Assembly: GCA_947502495.1 (NCBI GenBank)
Contig: CANNAC010000002.1
Span: 372,001 to 436,000 of the forward strand
Source: an uncultured Flavobacteriaceae bacterium
Lineage (GTDB): Bacteria > Bacteroidota > Bacteroidia > Flavobacteriales > Flavobacteriaceae
Reading direction: 5' to 3'
DNA length: 64,000 bases
Of this stretch, positions 26,554-36,100 are shown piece after piece. The notes below the pieces were generated by a model. That model was not told where the DNA came from. It saw nothing but the letters and a program-made list of their open reading frames with translations, and did not search any database. Position 1 is the stretch's first letter; every line of letters starts with the position of its first letter. The position numbers were made by a program, and so were the translations under genes.

Positions 26554-28347
26554 TTATTTGTTATGATAATAATTATATATTTTTGCTGCTCTGGATACGC
26601 CAACAACAGCTTCTAATTCATCTAATTTTGCATTGGCAATTCGCTTTACAGATTTGAATATTTTTAATAGTTCTACTATTGTTTTATCTCCAATTCCTGG
26701 AATACCTTCCAATTCTGTATTTAAAGCTGTTTTACTTCGTTTATTTCGGTGATGTTCAATACCAAAACGATGTGCTTCATTACGCAATTGCTGTATAATT
26801 TTAAGCGTTTCGCTTTTTTTATCTAAATATAGTGGAATTGGATCATCTGGGTAAAATAATTCTTCCAAACGCTTCGCAATTCCGATAATCGCAATTGTTC
26901 CTCTTAAACCTAATGCATCTAAACTTTTTAATGCGGAAGAAAGTTGTCCTTTTCCTCCATCGATGATAATCAGTTGTGGCAAAGGTTCTTTTTCCTCTAA
27001 CAAACGTTTGTAGCGTCTGTAAACCACTTCTTCCATAGAAGCAAAATCATCTGGACCAACTACCGTTTTAATATTAAAATGTCTGTAATCCTTTTTACTT
27101 GGTTTCCCATTTTTAAAAACAACACAAGCAGCAACGGGATGCGTCCCTTGAATGTTTGAGTTATCAAAACACTCTATATGTCTTGGCTCTTCGCTCAAAT
27201 GCAAATCTGCCTTCATTTGCGCCATGATCCTTTTAACATGTCTGTCTGGATCTGTTATTTTAATTTGCTTAAAACGGTCCATTCTAAAATACTTGGCATT
27301 TCGAACAGACAAGTCTAGAATATGCTTTTTATCGCCCAATTGAGGTACCGTAATTTTAAGGTCTTCTCCAACATGCACCTCAAAAGGTACATAAAGTTCT
27401 TTGGAGTTAGAGTTAAAACGTTGTCTTATCTCGGTAATTGCTAATTCTAAAAGTTGCTGATCCGACTCATCCAGCTTTTTCTTAATTTCTAAAGTATGTG
27501 ATCGTATTATGGAACCATAAGAGATTTGTAAAAAATTTACATAACCAAAGCTTTCATCGCTAACAATACTAAACACATCTACATTGCTAATTTTAGGATT
27601 TATAATCGTAGATTTTGATTGGTAGTTTTCTAGGACTTCAACTTTTTCTTTTATTTTTTGCGCTTCTTCAAATTGCATTTCTTCTGCAAATTGCTTCATT
27701 TGCTGTTTAAATTGCGAAAGCGAATCTTTAAAGTTTCCTTTTAAAATTTCTCGAATGGCTATAATATTTTCATTATATGCTTGTGCTGTTTCCAAACCTT
27801 CACAGGCACCTTTACAGTTTCCTAAATGATACTCTAAACAAACTTTATATTTGCCTGTTGCCACTTTTTCTGGAGACAAATCGTATTTACAAGTCCGTAA
27901 TTGGTATAACCCTTTTATTAAATCTAAAAGCGTATACACGGTTTTCATACTGGTATAAGGTCCAAAATACTCACTACCATCTTTAAAAACTCTTCTGGTA
28001 GAAAACACTCTAGGAAACCGTTCTTTTTTTATGCAAATCCAAGGATAAGTTTTATCATCCTTTAGCAATACATTATAACGTGGCTTGTTCTTTTTAATTA
28101 AGTTGTTTTCTAACAGTAAGGCATCTGTTTCTGTGGCTACCACAATATGTTTTATGCTTGCAATTTTTTTTACCAGCACTCTAGTTTTACCATTTTCATG
28201 TGTTTTGGTAAAGTAGGAGCTTACTCTCTTTTTTAAATTCTTAGCTTTACCTACATAAATAAGAGTATCTTCTACATCAAAGTATTGATATACTCCAGGT
28301 GCATTTGGTAAGGTTTTAAGTTGTATTTTTAAAGCAGATTCGCCCAT
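26554..28347 (-). CDS. uvrC: Excinuclease ABC subunit C
   Basis: UvrC makes both incisions of nucleotide excision repair. The 597-residue protein has the N-terminal GIY-YIG nuclease (GVYQYFDVEDTLIYVGKAKNLKKR), a Cys-containing linker (CLEYHLGNCKGACEG), the UVR motif that binds UvrB (FAEEMQFEEAQKIKEKVEVLE), the RNase H-like second nuclease (ECFDNSNIQG, LIIIDGGKGQL) and a C-terminal helix-hairpin-helix pair (LEGIPGIGDKTIVELL). All expected parts are present at the usual length. It is the first gene of a two-gene unit with the patatin protein. Confidence 0.97.
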   Translation of the reverse strand: MGESALKIQLKTLPNAPGVYQYFDVEDTLIYVGKAKNLKKRVSSYFTKTHENGKTRVLVKKIASIKHIVVATETDALLLENNLIKKNKPRYNVLLKDDKTYPWICIKKERFPRVFSTRRVFKDGSEYFGPYTSMKTVYTLLDLIKGLYQLRTCKYDLSPEKVATGKYKVCLEYHLGNCKGACEGLETAQAYNENIIAIREILKGNFKDSLSQFKQQMKQFAEEMQFEEAQKIKEKVEVLENYQSKSTIINPKISNVDVFSIVSDESFGYVNFLQISYGSIIRSHTLEIKKKLDESDQQLLELAITEIRQRFNSNSKELYVPFEVHVGEDLKITVPQLGDKKHILDLSVRNAKYFRMDRFKQIKITDPDRHVKRIMAQMKADLHLSEEPRHIECFDNSNIQGTHPVAACVVFKNGKPSKKDYRHFNIKTVVGPDDFASMEEVVYRRYKRLLEEKEPLPQLIIIDGGKGQLSSALKSLDALGLRGTIAIIGIAKRLEELFYPDDPIPLYLDKKSETLKIIQQLRNEAHRFGIEHHRNKRSKTALNTELEGIPGIGDKTIVELLKIFKSVKRIANAKLDELEAVVGVSRAAKIYNYYHNK

Positions 28348-28479
28348 CTTGTAAATGTACTTATTTTAATTTTTTATAAAGAAAAAATACCTTGATTTTA
28401 ACGTATAATTTTTTAATAAAAAAGAAGGTTTTTACAAATACTTAATTATTACATTGCGCCACTTTTTGAAATAGAATAA

Positions 28480-28905
28480 ATGATTAAAAAAACAATAGGA
28501 AGAGTAGACAAAATAGACTTTCCTAAACTAGATTTATACAACATAGATGTTAAGATAGATACAGGCGCTTATACGTCTGCAATACACTGTTCGCAAATTA
28601 TTGTGGATGGTGAAAGTTTAAAATGCACTTTTTACAGTAAAGGACATCCCAACTTTAGCGGAAAGGAAGTAATTTTTGAAAACTTCACAAAAACAAATGT
28701 AAAAAGCAGCAATGGTTTCAAGGAAAACAGATTTAAAGTAAAATCGGAAGTCGTTTTTTTTGGAAAAACATATAAGATTAACTTAACTTTAAGCACCAGA
28801 GAGGAAATGAGATTCCCAGTCCTTATTGGTAGACAATTTTTAAAACGCAAATTTTTGGTTGATGTAGACCAAGAAAATATATCACACAATTTAAAAACAT
28901 TATGA
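28480..28905 (+). CDS. RimB-like retropepsin (ATP-dependent zinc protease family)
   Basis: The 141-residue protein has the single-domain aspartic-protease fold of this family: [14 protein letters not shown] carries the catalytic Asp, and [10 protein letters not shown] the second hallmark loop. It would act as a dimer. In other bacteria this family is encoded beside rimK and removes or processes glutamate-extended tails. Here it overlaps the start of the rimK-like gene by 4 bp (ATGA), so the two are translationally coupled. The historical family name implies zinc and ATP, but the sequence shows neither site. Confidence 0.88.
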   Translation: MIKKTIGRVDKIDFPKLDLYNIDVKIDTGAYTSAIHCSQIIVDGESLKCTFYSKGHPNFSGKEVIFENFTKTNVKSSNGFKENRFKVKSEVVFFGKTYKINLTLSTREEMRFPVLIGRQFLKRKFLVDVDQENISHNLKTL

Positions 28906-29774
28906 ACATAGTTATTTTATCGCGTAACGCAAATTTATATTCTACAAACAGACTAGTAGAAGAAGGCGAAAAACGCGGTCACCAAGTAGAGGTTATAGAC
29001 CCTTTAAAGTGTGATATTATTATTGAACAACACAAACCAACCATTTTCTACAAAGACAGATATCTAGATTATGTAGACGCTATTATTCCTAGAATTGGAG
29101 CATCTATAACTTTTTATGGCTGTGCTGTTGTTAGACAATTTGAAGAAATGGGTGTTTTCACTATTGTAACCTCCGATGCTATACAACGCTCTAGAGATAA
29201 ACTGCGTAGTTTACAGCGCTTAAGTAAAGCGGGAATTGGTATGCCAAAAACCGTTTTCACGAATTACTCGAGAGATGTAGAAGAAGTTATAGAACATGTT
29301 GGTGGCGTTCCTGTAATTATAAAATTACTAGAAGGAACACAAGGACTTGGAGTAGTTTTAGCTGAAACCAAAAACGCTGCAGAATCGGTATTAGAAGCCT
29401 TTAACGGACTAGAAGCAAGAGTCATTGTTCAAGAGTTTATTGGTGAAGCAAAAGGAGCAGATCTACGTGCTTTAATTGTAGACGGACAAGTGGTTGGCGC
29501 AATGAAAAGACAAGGAAAAGAAGGTGAGTTTAGATCTAATTTACATAGAGGCGGAAGCGCAAATGTGATTAAACTTAGCGAACCAGAATTAAAATTAGCA
29601 CTCAATGCTTCTCGCGCATTAAAACTTCCTGTTTGTGGTGTAGATATGCTACAATCTAGTAGAGGTCCATTAATTTTAGAAGTAAACTCTACACCTGGAT
29701 TAGAAGGAATTGAAAGAGCTACCGAAAAAAATATTGCAAAAAGTATTATTACTTATATTGAGAAAAATAGATAG
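28902..29774 (+). CDS. rimK: RimK-family ATP-grasp amino acid ligase
   Basis: RimK-type ligases add glutamate residues to a protein C-terminus, classically ribosomal protein S6, using ATP. The 290-residue protein has an N-terminal preATP-grasp fold ([25 protein letters not shown]), the conserved [21 protein letters not shown], the ATP-binding [19 protein letters not shown], and the Mg-binding end [13 protein letters not shown]. It sits between a retropepsin and an aspartoacylase-like peptidase, suggesting that its tag can be removed. Whether S6 is the substrate here is not shown by sequence. Confidence 0.92.
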   Translation: MNIVILSRNANLYSTNRLVEEGEKRGHQVEVIDPLKCDIIIEQHKPTIFYKDRYLDYVDAIIPRIGASITFYGCAVVRQFEEMGVFTIVTSDAIQRSRDKLRSLQRLSKAGIGMPKTVFTNYSRDVEEVIEHVGGVPVIIKLLEGTQGLGVVLAETKNAAESVLEAFNGLEARVIVQEFIGEAKGADLRALIVDGQVVGAMKRQGKEGEFRSNLHRGGSANVIKLSEPELKLALNASRALKLPVCGVDMLQSSRGPLILEVNSTPGLEGIERATEKNIAKSIITYIEKNR

Positions 29775-29781
29775 TTAATTC

Positions 29782-30750
29782 ATGACAAACCATAATGAAA
29801 CCATTACCATTCTTGGTGAAAGTATAAAACTTGGAGAAAGTAAAGAGCTCTCTTTTGAAGTTGCCAAACTACACACCTCCAATTCTGTAGATGTCCCGGT
29901 ACTTATTTCGCGTGCAAAAAAACCAGGACCAACGGTTTTACTAACCGCAGGAATTCATGGTGACGAAGTAAATGGTGTTGAAATTATACGTCAGGTAATT
30001 GCAAAAGGGATTAACATTCCTAAAAAAGGAACTATTATTTGTATTCCTATTATTAACGTTTTTGGATTTATAAACCTCTCTAGAGATTTTCCAGATGGAA
30101 GAGATTTAAACCGTGTTTTCCCTGGTACTTTAAAAGGTTCTTTGGCAAGTAGAGTTGCTTACAAACTAATACATGAAATTGTACAAGAAGTAGACTTTAT
30201 CATGGACTTTCATACTGGTGGTTCTGGACGTTTTAATGCGCCACAAATTAGAATCATTAAAGACGATAAAGTCTTAGATGATTTGTCTAAAAAATTTGGT
30301 GCTCCTTTTATTATATACTCTAAAAATATCAATAAATCTTTTAGAAGTACTTGTCAGAAATTAGGCAAACCAATACTTCTTTTTGAAGGTGGAAAATCTT
30401 CTCATATAGATACTACAATCACTAATCACGGTGTAAATGGTATTAAAAGAGTATTGCATAGCTTAGGGATGCTTTCTGCTAAATTTAAAGTTTCTAAACC
30501 TAAAACAGACTGTGTTTTCATTAACGAAAGTAGATGGATTAGAGCGAAATATTCTGGTATGTTTAAAGCAACCATAGAAATAAACAGCATGGTTAAAAAA
30601 GGGGATGTTATTGGTAATATCACAGATCCTTACGGCAAGTCTAACCATTTTGTAAAAGCAGATAATGCTGGATATATCATTAACGTCAACGAATTACCAA
30701 TTGTCTATCAAGGAGATGCTTTGTTTCATATATCTACAGAATTATTATGA
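29782..30750 (+). CDS. Succinylglutamate desuccinylase / aspartoacylase family metallohydrolase
   Basis: The 322-residue zinc carboxypeptidase-fold protein has metal ligands in GIHGDEVNGVE (His and Glu) and VDFIMDFHTGG (His), substrate-binding RDLNRVFPG, and the catalytic Glu in ILLFEGG. Family members cleave amide bonds of N-acylated or gamma-linked acidic amino acids. A C-terminal beta domain (MVKKGDVIGNITDPYGKSNHFVKA) is typical. It begins 7 bp after the rimK-like gene, and its stop overlaps the next gene by 4 bp. It is a reasonable candidate for recycling the glutamate tag, which is inference. Confidence 0.92.
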   Translation: MTNHNETITILGESIKLGESKELSFEVAKLHTSNSVDVPVLISRAKKPGPTVLLTAGIHGDEVNGVEIIRQVIAKGINIPKKGTIICIPIINVFGFINLSRDFPDGRDLNRVFPGTLKGSLASRVAYKLIHEIVQEVDFIMDFHTGGSGRFNAPQIRIIKDDKVLDDLSKKFGAPFIIYSKNINKSFRSTCQKLGKPILLFEGGKSSHIDTTITNHGVNGIKRVLHSLGMLSAKFKVSKPKTDCVFINESRWIRAKYSGMFKATIEINSMVKKGDVIGNITDPYGKSNHFVKADNAGYIINVNELPIVYQGDALFHISTELL

Positions 30751-31316
30751 CAAAAGCCGAGTTACGAATAGCCTATAGATCACAACGCAGAAAACAAAGC
30801 GAAACGCAATTAGACGATGCCAGTTTAGAAATTGCGAATCAATTGTTGCAACTAGATATTTGGAACTTTTCTTTTTACCATATTTTTTTAACGATTACAG
30901 AACAACACGAAGTAAACACCGATTATATTTTAAACATCTTATCTGGAAAAGATAAAAACATCGTGCTTTCTAAAAGCGATTTTAAAACCGGTTTGCTGAA
31001 ACACTTTTTACTTACCGATAATACCATAATTAAAAAGAACAAGTACAACATACCAGAACCTGTAGACGGAATTCCTATTCCTGCGGAAAGTATGGAAGTT
31101 GTATTTGTACCTCTTTTAGCATTTGACATTAAAGGAAACCGAGTTGGTTACGGTAAAGGTTTTTATGACACCTTTTTAGCTTCTTGTAAACCAGAAACTA
31201 TAAAAATCGGACTTTCCTTTTTTGAAGCAGCCGATGAAATTACAGATGTTTTTGAAGGAGATATCGCTTTAGATTACTGCGTTACGCCAAAGCAAGTTTA
31301 CCATTTTACTCCTTAG
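30747..31316 (+). CDS. 5-formyltetrahydrofolate cyclo-ligase
   Basis: The enzyme converts 5-formyl-THF to 5,10-methenyl-THF with ATP. The 189-residue protein shows the N-terminal basic segment (RIAYRSQRRKQSETQ), IPVP-type middle (YNIPEPVDGIPIPAE), and the diagnostic FDIKGNRVGYGKGFYDTFL. It overlaps the aspartoacylase-like gene by 4 bp and so belongs to the rimK operon. Its 3' end overlaps convergent lspA by 11 bp, an unusually tight end with no room for a separate terminator. Confidence 0.93.
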   Translation: MTKAELRIAYRSQRRKQSETQLDDASLEIANQLLQLDIWNFSFYHIFLTITEQHEVNTDYILNILSGKDKNIVLSKSDFKTGLLKHFLLTDNTIIKKNKYNIPEPVDGIPIPAESMEVVFVPLLAFDIKGNRVGYGKGFYDTFLASCKPETIKIGLSFFEAADEITDVFEGDIALDYCVTPKQVYHFTP

Positions 31317-31926
31317 AAAAAGCTTTCTTATTAAATACAATAAGCATTATAAAACCAGCGCTTATTGCCATATCTGCTACATTAAAAACAGGTTCGAAAA
31401 ACGTAAAATACTTACCACCATAAAACGGTAACCATTCTGGTAAATACCCTTTCCATAGTGGGAAATATAGCATATCTACTACTTTACCATGTAATATACT
31501 ATCATAACCTCCGCCTTCTGGTAAAAAGGAAGCTACTTGGTGGTAACTATCGCTAAACAGTAAACTATAAAAAGTAGAATCTATAATATTTCCTAAAGCA
31601 CCTGCAAAAATTAAAGCAATAGCAATAACTAGCACATTTGGACTTTGTTTTTTAATTGCAGAAACCAGCCAATAACCAATACCTACAATGGCAACAATTC
31701 TAAAAAGGGTAAGGGCCACTTTTCCTGTTCTGTCACTAACAAAAGAAACAAAATCACTAATCTTGGTTCCCCAAGCCATGCCATCATTTTCTATAAAGTA
31801 GATTTTAAACCAGTCAAAAACTTCCACACTTTCCCCTAATAGGAAATGTGTTTTTATATAAACTTTACTAATTTGATCGATTAGTAAAATAAGAATGATG
31901 AGTATTATCGATTTTTTTAATGACAT
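31306..31926 (-). CDS. lspA: Lipoprotein signal peptidase (signal peptidase II)
   Basis: LspA cleaves signal peptides of prolipoproteins in the inner membrane. The 206-residue protein has four membrane segments and the conserved regions IDQISKVYIK near the N-terminus, GALGNIIDSTFYSLLF, GKVVDMLYFPLW (first catalytic Asp) and FNVADMAISAGFIML (second catalytic Asp). It is longer than the proteobacterial form because of an extended periplasmic loop (residues about 125-170), which is normal in Bacteroidota. The window encodes several lipoproteins that would be its substrates. Confidence 0.95.
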   Translation of the reverse strand: MSLKKSIILIILILLIDQISKVYIKTHFLLGESVEVFDWFKIYFIENDGMAWGTKISDFVSFVSDRTGKVALTLFRIVAIVGIGYWLVSAIKKQSPNVLVIAIALIFAGALGNIIDSTFYSLLFSDSYHQVASFLPEGGGYDSILHGKVVDMLYFPLWKGYLPEWLPFYGGKYFTFFEPVFNVADMAISAGFIMLIVFNKKAFSKE

Positions 31927-32017
31927 AAATTTGTCTTCTTGTTTCTATTTAAACACACGCAGATACGCTTCGTGTGGCAAACTCTTAATTAGAGGGTTCT
32001 TAGCAAAAATAGGAATA

Positions 32018-32638
32018 TTATTGACTTTTAGTTATAGTTACATTCCCATTTATGGTTTTAATTAACACTTCCTGGTTTCCGGCATCTATTTCTTCCTTTT
32101 TAATATAGCCGTTTTTAGAGGCTGCAATAACCTTTGCGTGGTTTGTTTGCATGGCAACATTACCATTTCTTGTATCTATTCTAGCACTGCCTTGAAAGGC
32201 TGTAAAAATACAATTCCCTGTATCGGAATGTACGCGTACCTTACCATATGCTCCTTTTACAATCAAATCACTTTCATATAAATCGATACCCATACTTAAA
32301 TGTTCTGGTATCACTACATTAATTTCAACAGAAATCACCTTGTGCGCACTTAACTTATCGTTTGCATCTACAAATAATGGTTGTTGTTTTACTGCTATAT
32401 ATAAATGATTGTTTTTAGCTTCGGTGACCAAAACGATGTTCTCGTTATTTTCTCCTTCTACTCTAGAGCGCACGGTAATTTCAGAAACAGGCTTTGCATC
32501 TACGGTAATCTTAAATACATATTCACCATGAATACTAATACTTGAAATAGCTTCTTTAGAAAACGTCTTTTGCGTTATGTGCTGGGCATGAGAATAGAAA
32601 TTAAAAACCAGAAAGGATAGGAAGAGTATGTATTTCAT
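32018..32638 (-). CDS. Secreted adhesin-like beta-helix protein (DUF4097/GIN-type)
   Basis: The 206-residue protein has a signal peptide (MKYILFLSFLVFNFYSHAQ) and repeated short beta strands with the rhythm of DUF4097 or head-GIN domains: IDLYESDLIVKGAYGKVRVHSDTG, then SARIDTRNGNVAMQTNH, then IKTINGNVTITKSQ. Such domains form right-handed beta-helices on the cell surface or in the periplasm; function unknown. It is 91 bp from lspA and 379 nt from the next gene, with its own terminator-like hairpin region upstream, so it may be a single gene. Confidence 0.8.
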   Translation of the reverse strand: MKYILFLSFLVFNFYSHAQHITQKTFSKEAISSISIHGEYVFKITVDAKPVSEITVRSRVEGENNENIVLVTEAKNNHLYIAVKQQPLFVDANDKLSAHKVISVEINVVIPEHLSMGIDLYESDLIVKGAYGKVRVHSDTGNCIFTAFQGSARIDTRNGNVAMQTNHAKVIAASKNGYIKKEEIDAGNQEVLIKTINGNVTITKSQ

Positions 32639-32685
32639 TTATTAAAGCACTTCGACTGCGGCCGTGTTACAATAGGATTAAAATA

Positions 32686-32716
32686 ATAAACGCTTCCATT
32701 AAATGGAAGCGTTTTA
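32686..32716 (-). terminator. Terminator of the ileS-dksA unit
   Basis: The stem CGCTTCCAT / ATGGAAGCG (32691-32711) with a three-base loop is flanked by A and T runs, about 75 bp past the DksA-like stop at 32788. Confidence 0.75.
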
Positions 32717-32787
32717 TTGTTTATTTATAATGCGATTTCTGTTTTTAAAACTTCACCTATGTTTTGTAAAACAAAGGCGTAGGAATG

Positions 32788-33168
32788 TTACTGCATGTTT
32801 TTAGCTTCAATACTTAAAGTAGCATGAGGCACTAATTTTAAACGTTCTTTAGCAATCAGTTTTTTGGTTACACGACAAACGCCGTAGGTTTTATTTTCGA
32901 TTCTAATAAGTGCATTTTTTAAATCGCGAATAAATTTCTCTTGTCTAATCGCTAGTTGCGAGTTAGACTCTTTACTCATTACCGCACTTCCTTCATCAAA
33001 AGCTTTAAATGTTGGCGAAGTATCTTCTGTACCATTGGTATGGTTATTCATATACGCACTCTTAATAAGCTCTAAATCGTGTTGTGCTTTTTGTATTTTT
33101 TCTTGAATTAGCGTTTTAAATTCTGCTAAATCTTTATCTGGAAATCTTACATTTATATCTGTTGCCAT
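32788..33168 (-). CDS. DksA/TraR-family protein with degenerate zinc finger
   Basis: The 126-residue protein has a coiled-coil N-terminal half (DKDLAEFKTLIQEKIQKAQHDLELIKS) and the C-terminal fold of DksA. The four-Cys finger is reduced to one Cys: GVCRVTKKLIAKERLKLVPHATLSIE. Family members bind the RNA polymerase secondary channel and alter initiation with ppGpp. The single-Cys form is, to my knowledge, usual in Bacteroidota. It starts 4 bp after the ileS stop, an association I recall as conserved in this phylum. Confidence 0.9.
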   Translation of the reverse strand: MATDINVRFPDKDLAEFKTLIQEKIQKAQHDLELIKSAYMNNHTNGTEDTSPTFKAFDEGSAVMSKESNSQLAIRQEKFIRDLKNALIRIENKTYGVCRVTKKLIAKERLKLVPHATLSIEAKNMQ

Positions 33169-33172
33169 AATT

Positions 33173-36100
33173 TTAATGTTTTGTAATAAATAATTTGGTA
33201 TTTATAGCATCAAAAGCAATCTCTATACCACTATCTATTTGTTCTACAATCTCTAACGTTTCGGTTAAGGTTTCGGTTTTAATATACTCGATATTCGCTT
33301 CAACAGCCTTAACAATTTGGTCGTCTTTTTGAATCTTCACATCTATTCGATCTGTAACTTCAAAACCAGAATCTTTACGTAAGTTTTGAATCCTATTTAC
33401 TAACTCACGAGCAATTCCTTCTTCACGTAATTCTTCCGATATGGTAACATCTAAGGCAACGGTTAAGTTTCCTTCATTTGCTACAAGCCAACCTTCTATA
33501 TCTTGCGATGTTATCTCTACATCACTAAGTTCTAAAGTAATACTTTTTTCGTTTACTTCAACATCTAAAACACCGTTTTGCTCGATTTTTTTTATATCGT
33601 CTGCTGTAAACTTCTGAATTTGTCCTGCAATAGCCTTCATATCCTTACCAAAACGCGGTCCTAAGGTTTTAAAATTAGGCTTTATTTGTTTCACTAAAAT
33701 ATCGGAAGCATCCTCTAAAAGCTCAATCTCTTTAATGTTTACTTCATGTTTTATTAAATCGGCTACTGCTAAAATGTCTTCCTTTTGTTCTGCAGAATCC
33801 ACAGGAATCATAATTTTTTGCAATGGCTGACGTACTTTTATTTTTTCTTTAGCTCGTAACGATAACACTAGCGATGATATAGTTTGTGCTGCTTCCATTT
33901 TACGCTCTAAAGCTTTATCTATAAAAGTCTTATCACTCTTTGGAAACTCTGCCAAATGTACACTTTCAAACGTTTCTGTTTGTGTTGTTTTTGTTAAGTC
34001 TAGGTAAAGTTTATCCATGAAAAATGGTGCAATTGGCGCCCCAAGTTTCGCTATGGTTAACATACAAGTATATAAGGTTTGGTATGCCGATATTTTATCG
34101 GTTTGATAATCGCCTTTCCAGAAACGTCTTCTGCTTAAACGCACGTACCAGTTACTTAAATATTCTTGTGTAAATTCTGAAATTTCTCTAGCTGCTTTTG
34201 TTGGTTCGTAAGCGGCATAGAAATCGTCTACTTTTTGAATTAAGGTGTTTAATTCGGAAAGAATCCAACGATCAATTTCTGGTCTTTCATTTAACGGAAT
34301 ACCTGCTTCCGCATAACTAAACTTATCAATATTTGTATATAAGGTAAAGAAAGAATAGGTGTTATAAAGTGTTCCGAAGAACTTACGTTTCACCTCTTCA
34401 ATACCATCGACATCAAACTTTAAATTATCCCATGGGTTTGCATTTGCAATCATGTACCAACGTGTAGCATCTGCGCCGTAGGTTGCTAACGTTTCAAAAG
34501 GATCTGTTGCGTTTCCTAAACGCTTCGACATTTTTTGTCCGTTTTTATCTAAAACTAATCCGTTAGAAACTACATTTTTATAGGCTACAGAATCGAAAAC
34601 CATAGTCGCAATAGCATGCAACGTATAGAACCAACCACGAGTTTGATCTACTCCTTCTGCAATAAAATCTGCTGGAAAGGATTCGTTATTATCAATTTTC
34701 TCTTTATTTTCAAAAGGGTAATGCCATTGTGCATACGGCATAGAACCAGAATCGAACCAAACATCTATTAAATCGCTTTCGCGTTTCATTGGTTGTCCGC
34801 TTGCAGAAACTAATACAATTTCATCTACAATATTTTTATGTAAATCTATTTTAGCGTAGTTTTCTTCGGAGTTGTTTCCAACTTCAAAATCTTCGTAAAT
34901 AGCTGCATGCATAACACCAGCGGCAACGGCTTTTGCCATTTCTGCTTTCAACTCGCCAACAGAACCAATACATATTTCCTCTTTACCATCTTCTGTTCTC
35001 CAGATAGGCAATGGGATTCCCCAATAACGAGAACGCGATAAATTCCAATCGTTTGCATTTGCAATCCAGTTTCCAAAACGACCTTCTCCAGTCGATTTTG
35101 GTTTCCAGTTAATGGTAGTATTTAACTCATGCATTCTTCCTTTTACATCGGTGATTTTAATAAACCAAGAATCTAATGGGTAATATAGAATTGGTTTATC
35201 TGTACGCCAGCAATGTGGATAGCTATGCTTATATTTTTCAACTTTAAAAGCTCTATTTTCTTCTTTTAACTTAATCGCTAACTCGACATCCATAGAACGT
35301 TCTGGAGCTTCGCCATCGTTATAATATTCGTTTTTCACATACTTACCACCAAACTCTTTCATTTCTGGTCTAAAACGACCTTGCAAATCTACAAGTGGTA
35401 CTAAGCTGTCATTTTCATCTTTTACTAAAAGCGGTGGGATTTCTGGAGTTGCTTGCTTTGCAACCAAGGCATCATCTGCTCCAAAAGTTGGTGCTGTATG
35501 TACGATTCCTGTACCGTCTTCTGTGGTAACAAAATCTCCTGCAATAATTCTAAAAGCATCTTGTGGATTATCGTTTGGTAAAGCGTACGGTAATAATTGT
35601 TCGTATTTTATTCCAACTAAATCCTTTCCTATAAATTCTTTTACTACGTAATATGGTATTTTTTTATCTCCAGATTTATAGTCTAATAATTCTGGTTTTG
35701 TTTGTACCTGTACATTGTTTTTTCCTGCAAACTGCTTGCTTACTAAAGCTTTTGCTAAAACCACATTAATTGGCTCAAAAGTATATTGATTATAGGTTTC
35801 TACTAAAACATAATCTATTTTCGGACCAACAGTTAACGCGGTATTACTTGGCAATGTCCAAGGTGTTGTAGTCCAAGCCATGAAATAAATATCGCCTTCG
35901 TTTTGTAAAAAGTCTGGTAATGTTTCTTCTAAGGCTTTAAACTGTGCAACAATGGTTGTGTCTGTTACATCTTGATATGCTCCAGGTTGGTTTACCTCAT
36001 GCGAGCTAAGTCCGGTTCCGGCTTTTGGCGAATACGGCTGAATGGTATAGCCTTTATACATCAAATTCTTAGAATAAATCTCTTTAAGCAACCACCAAAC

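Noticed and set aside
31645-31839. Plus-strand frame antisense to lspA
   Set aside because: It is a shadow of a clear lspA gene, with no family resemblance or start signal.
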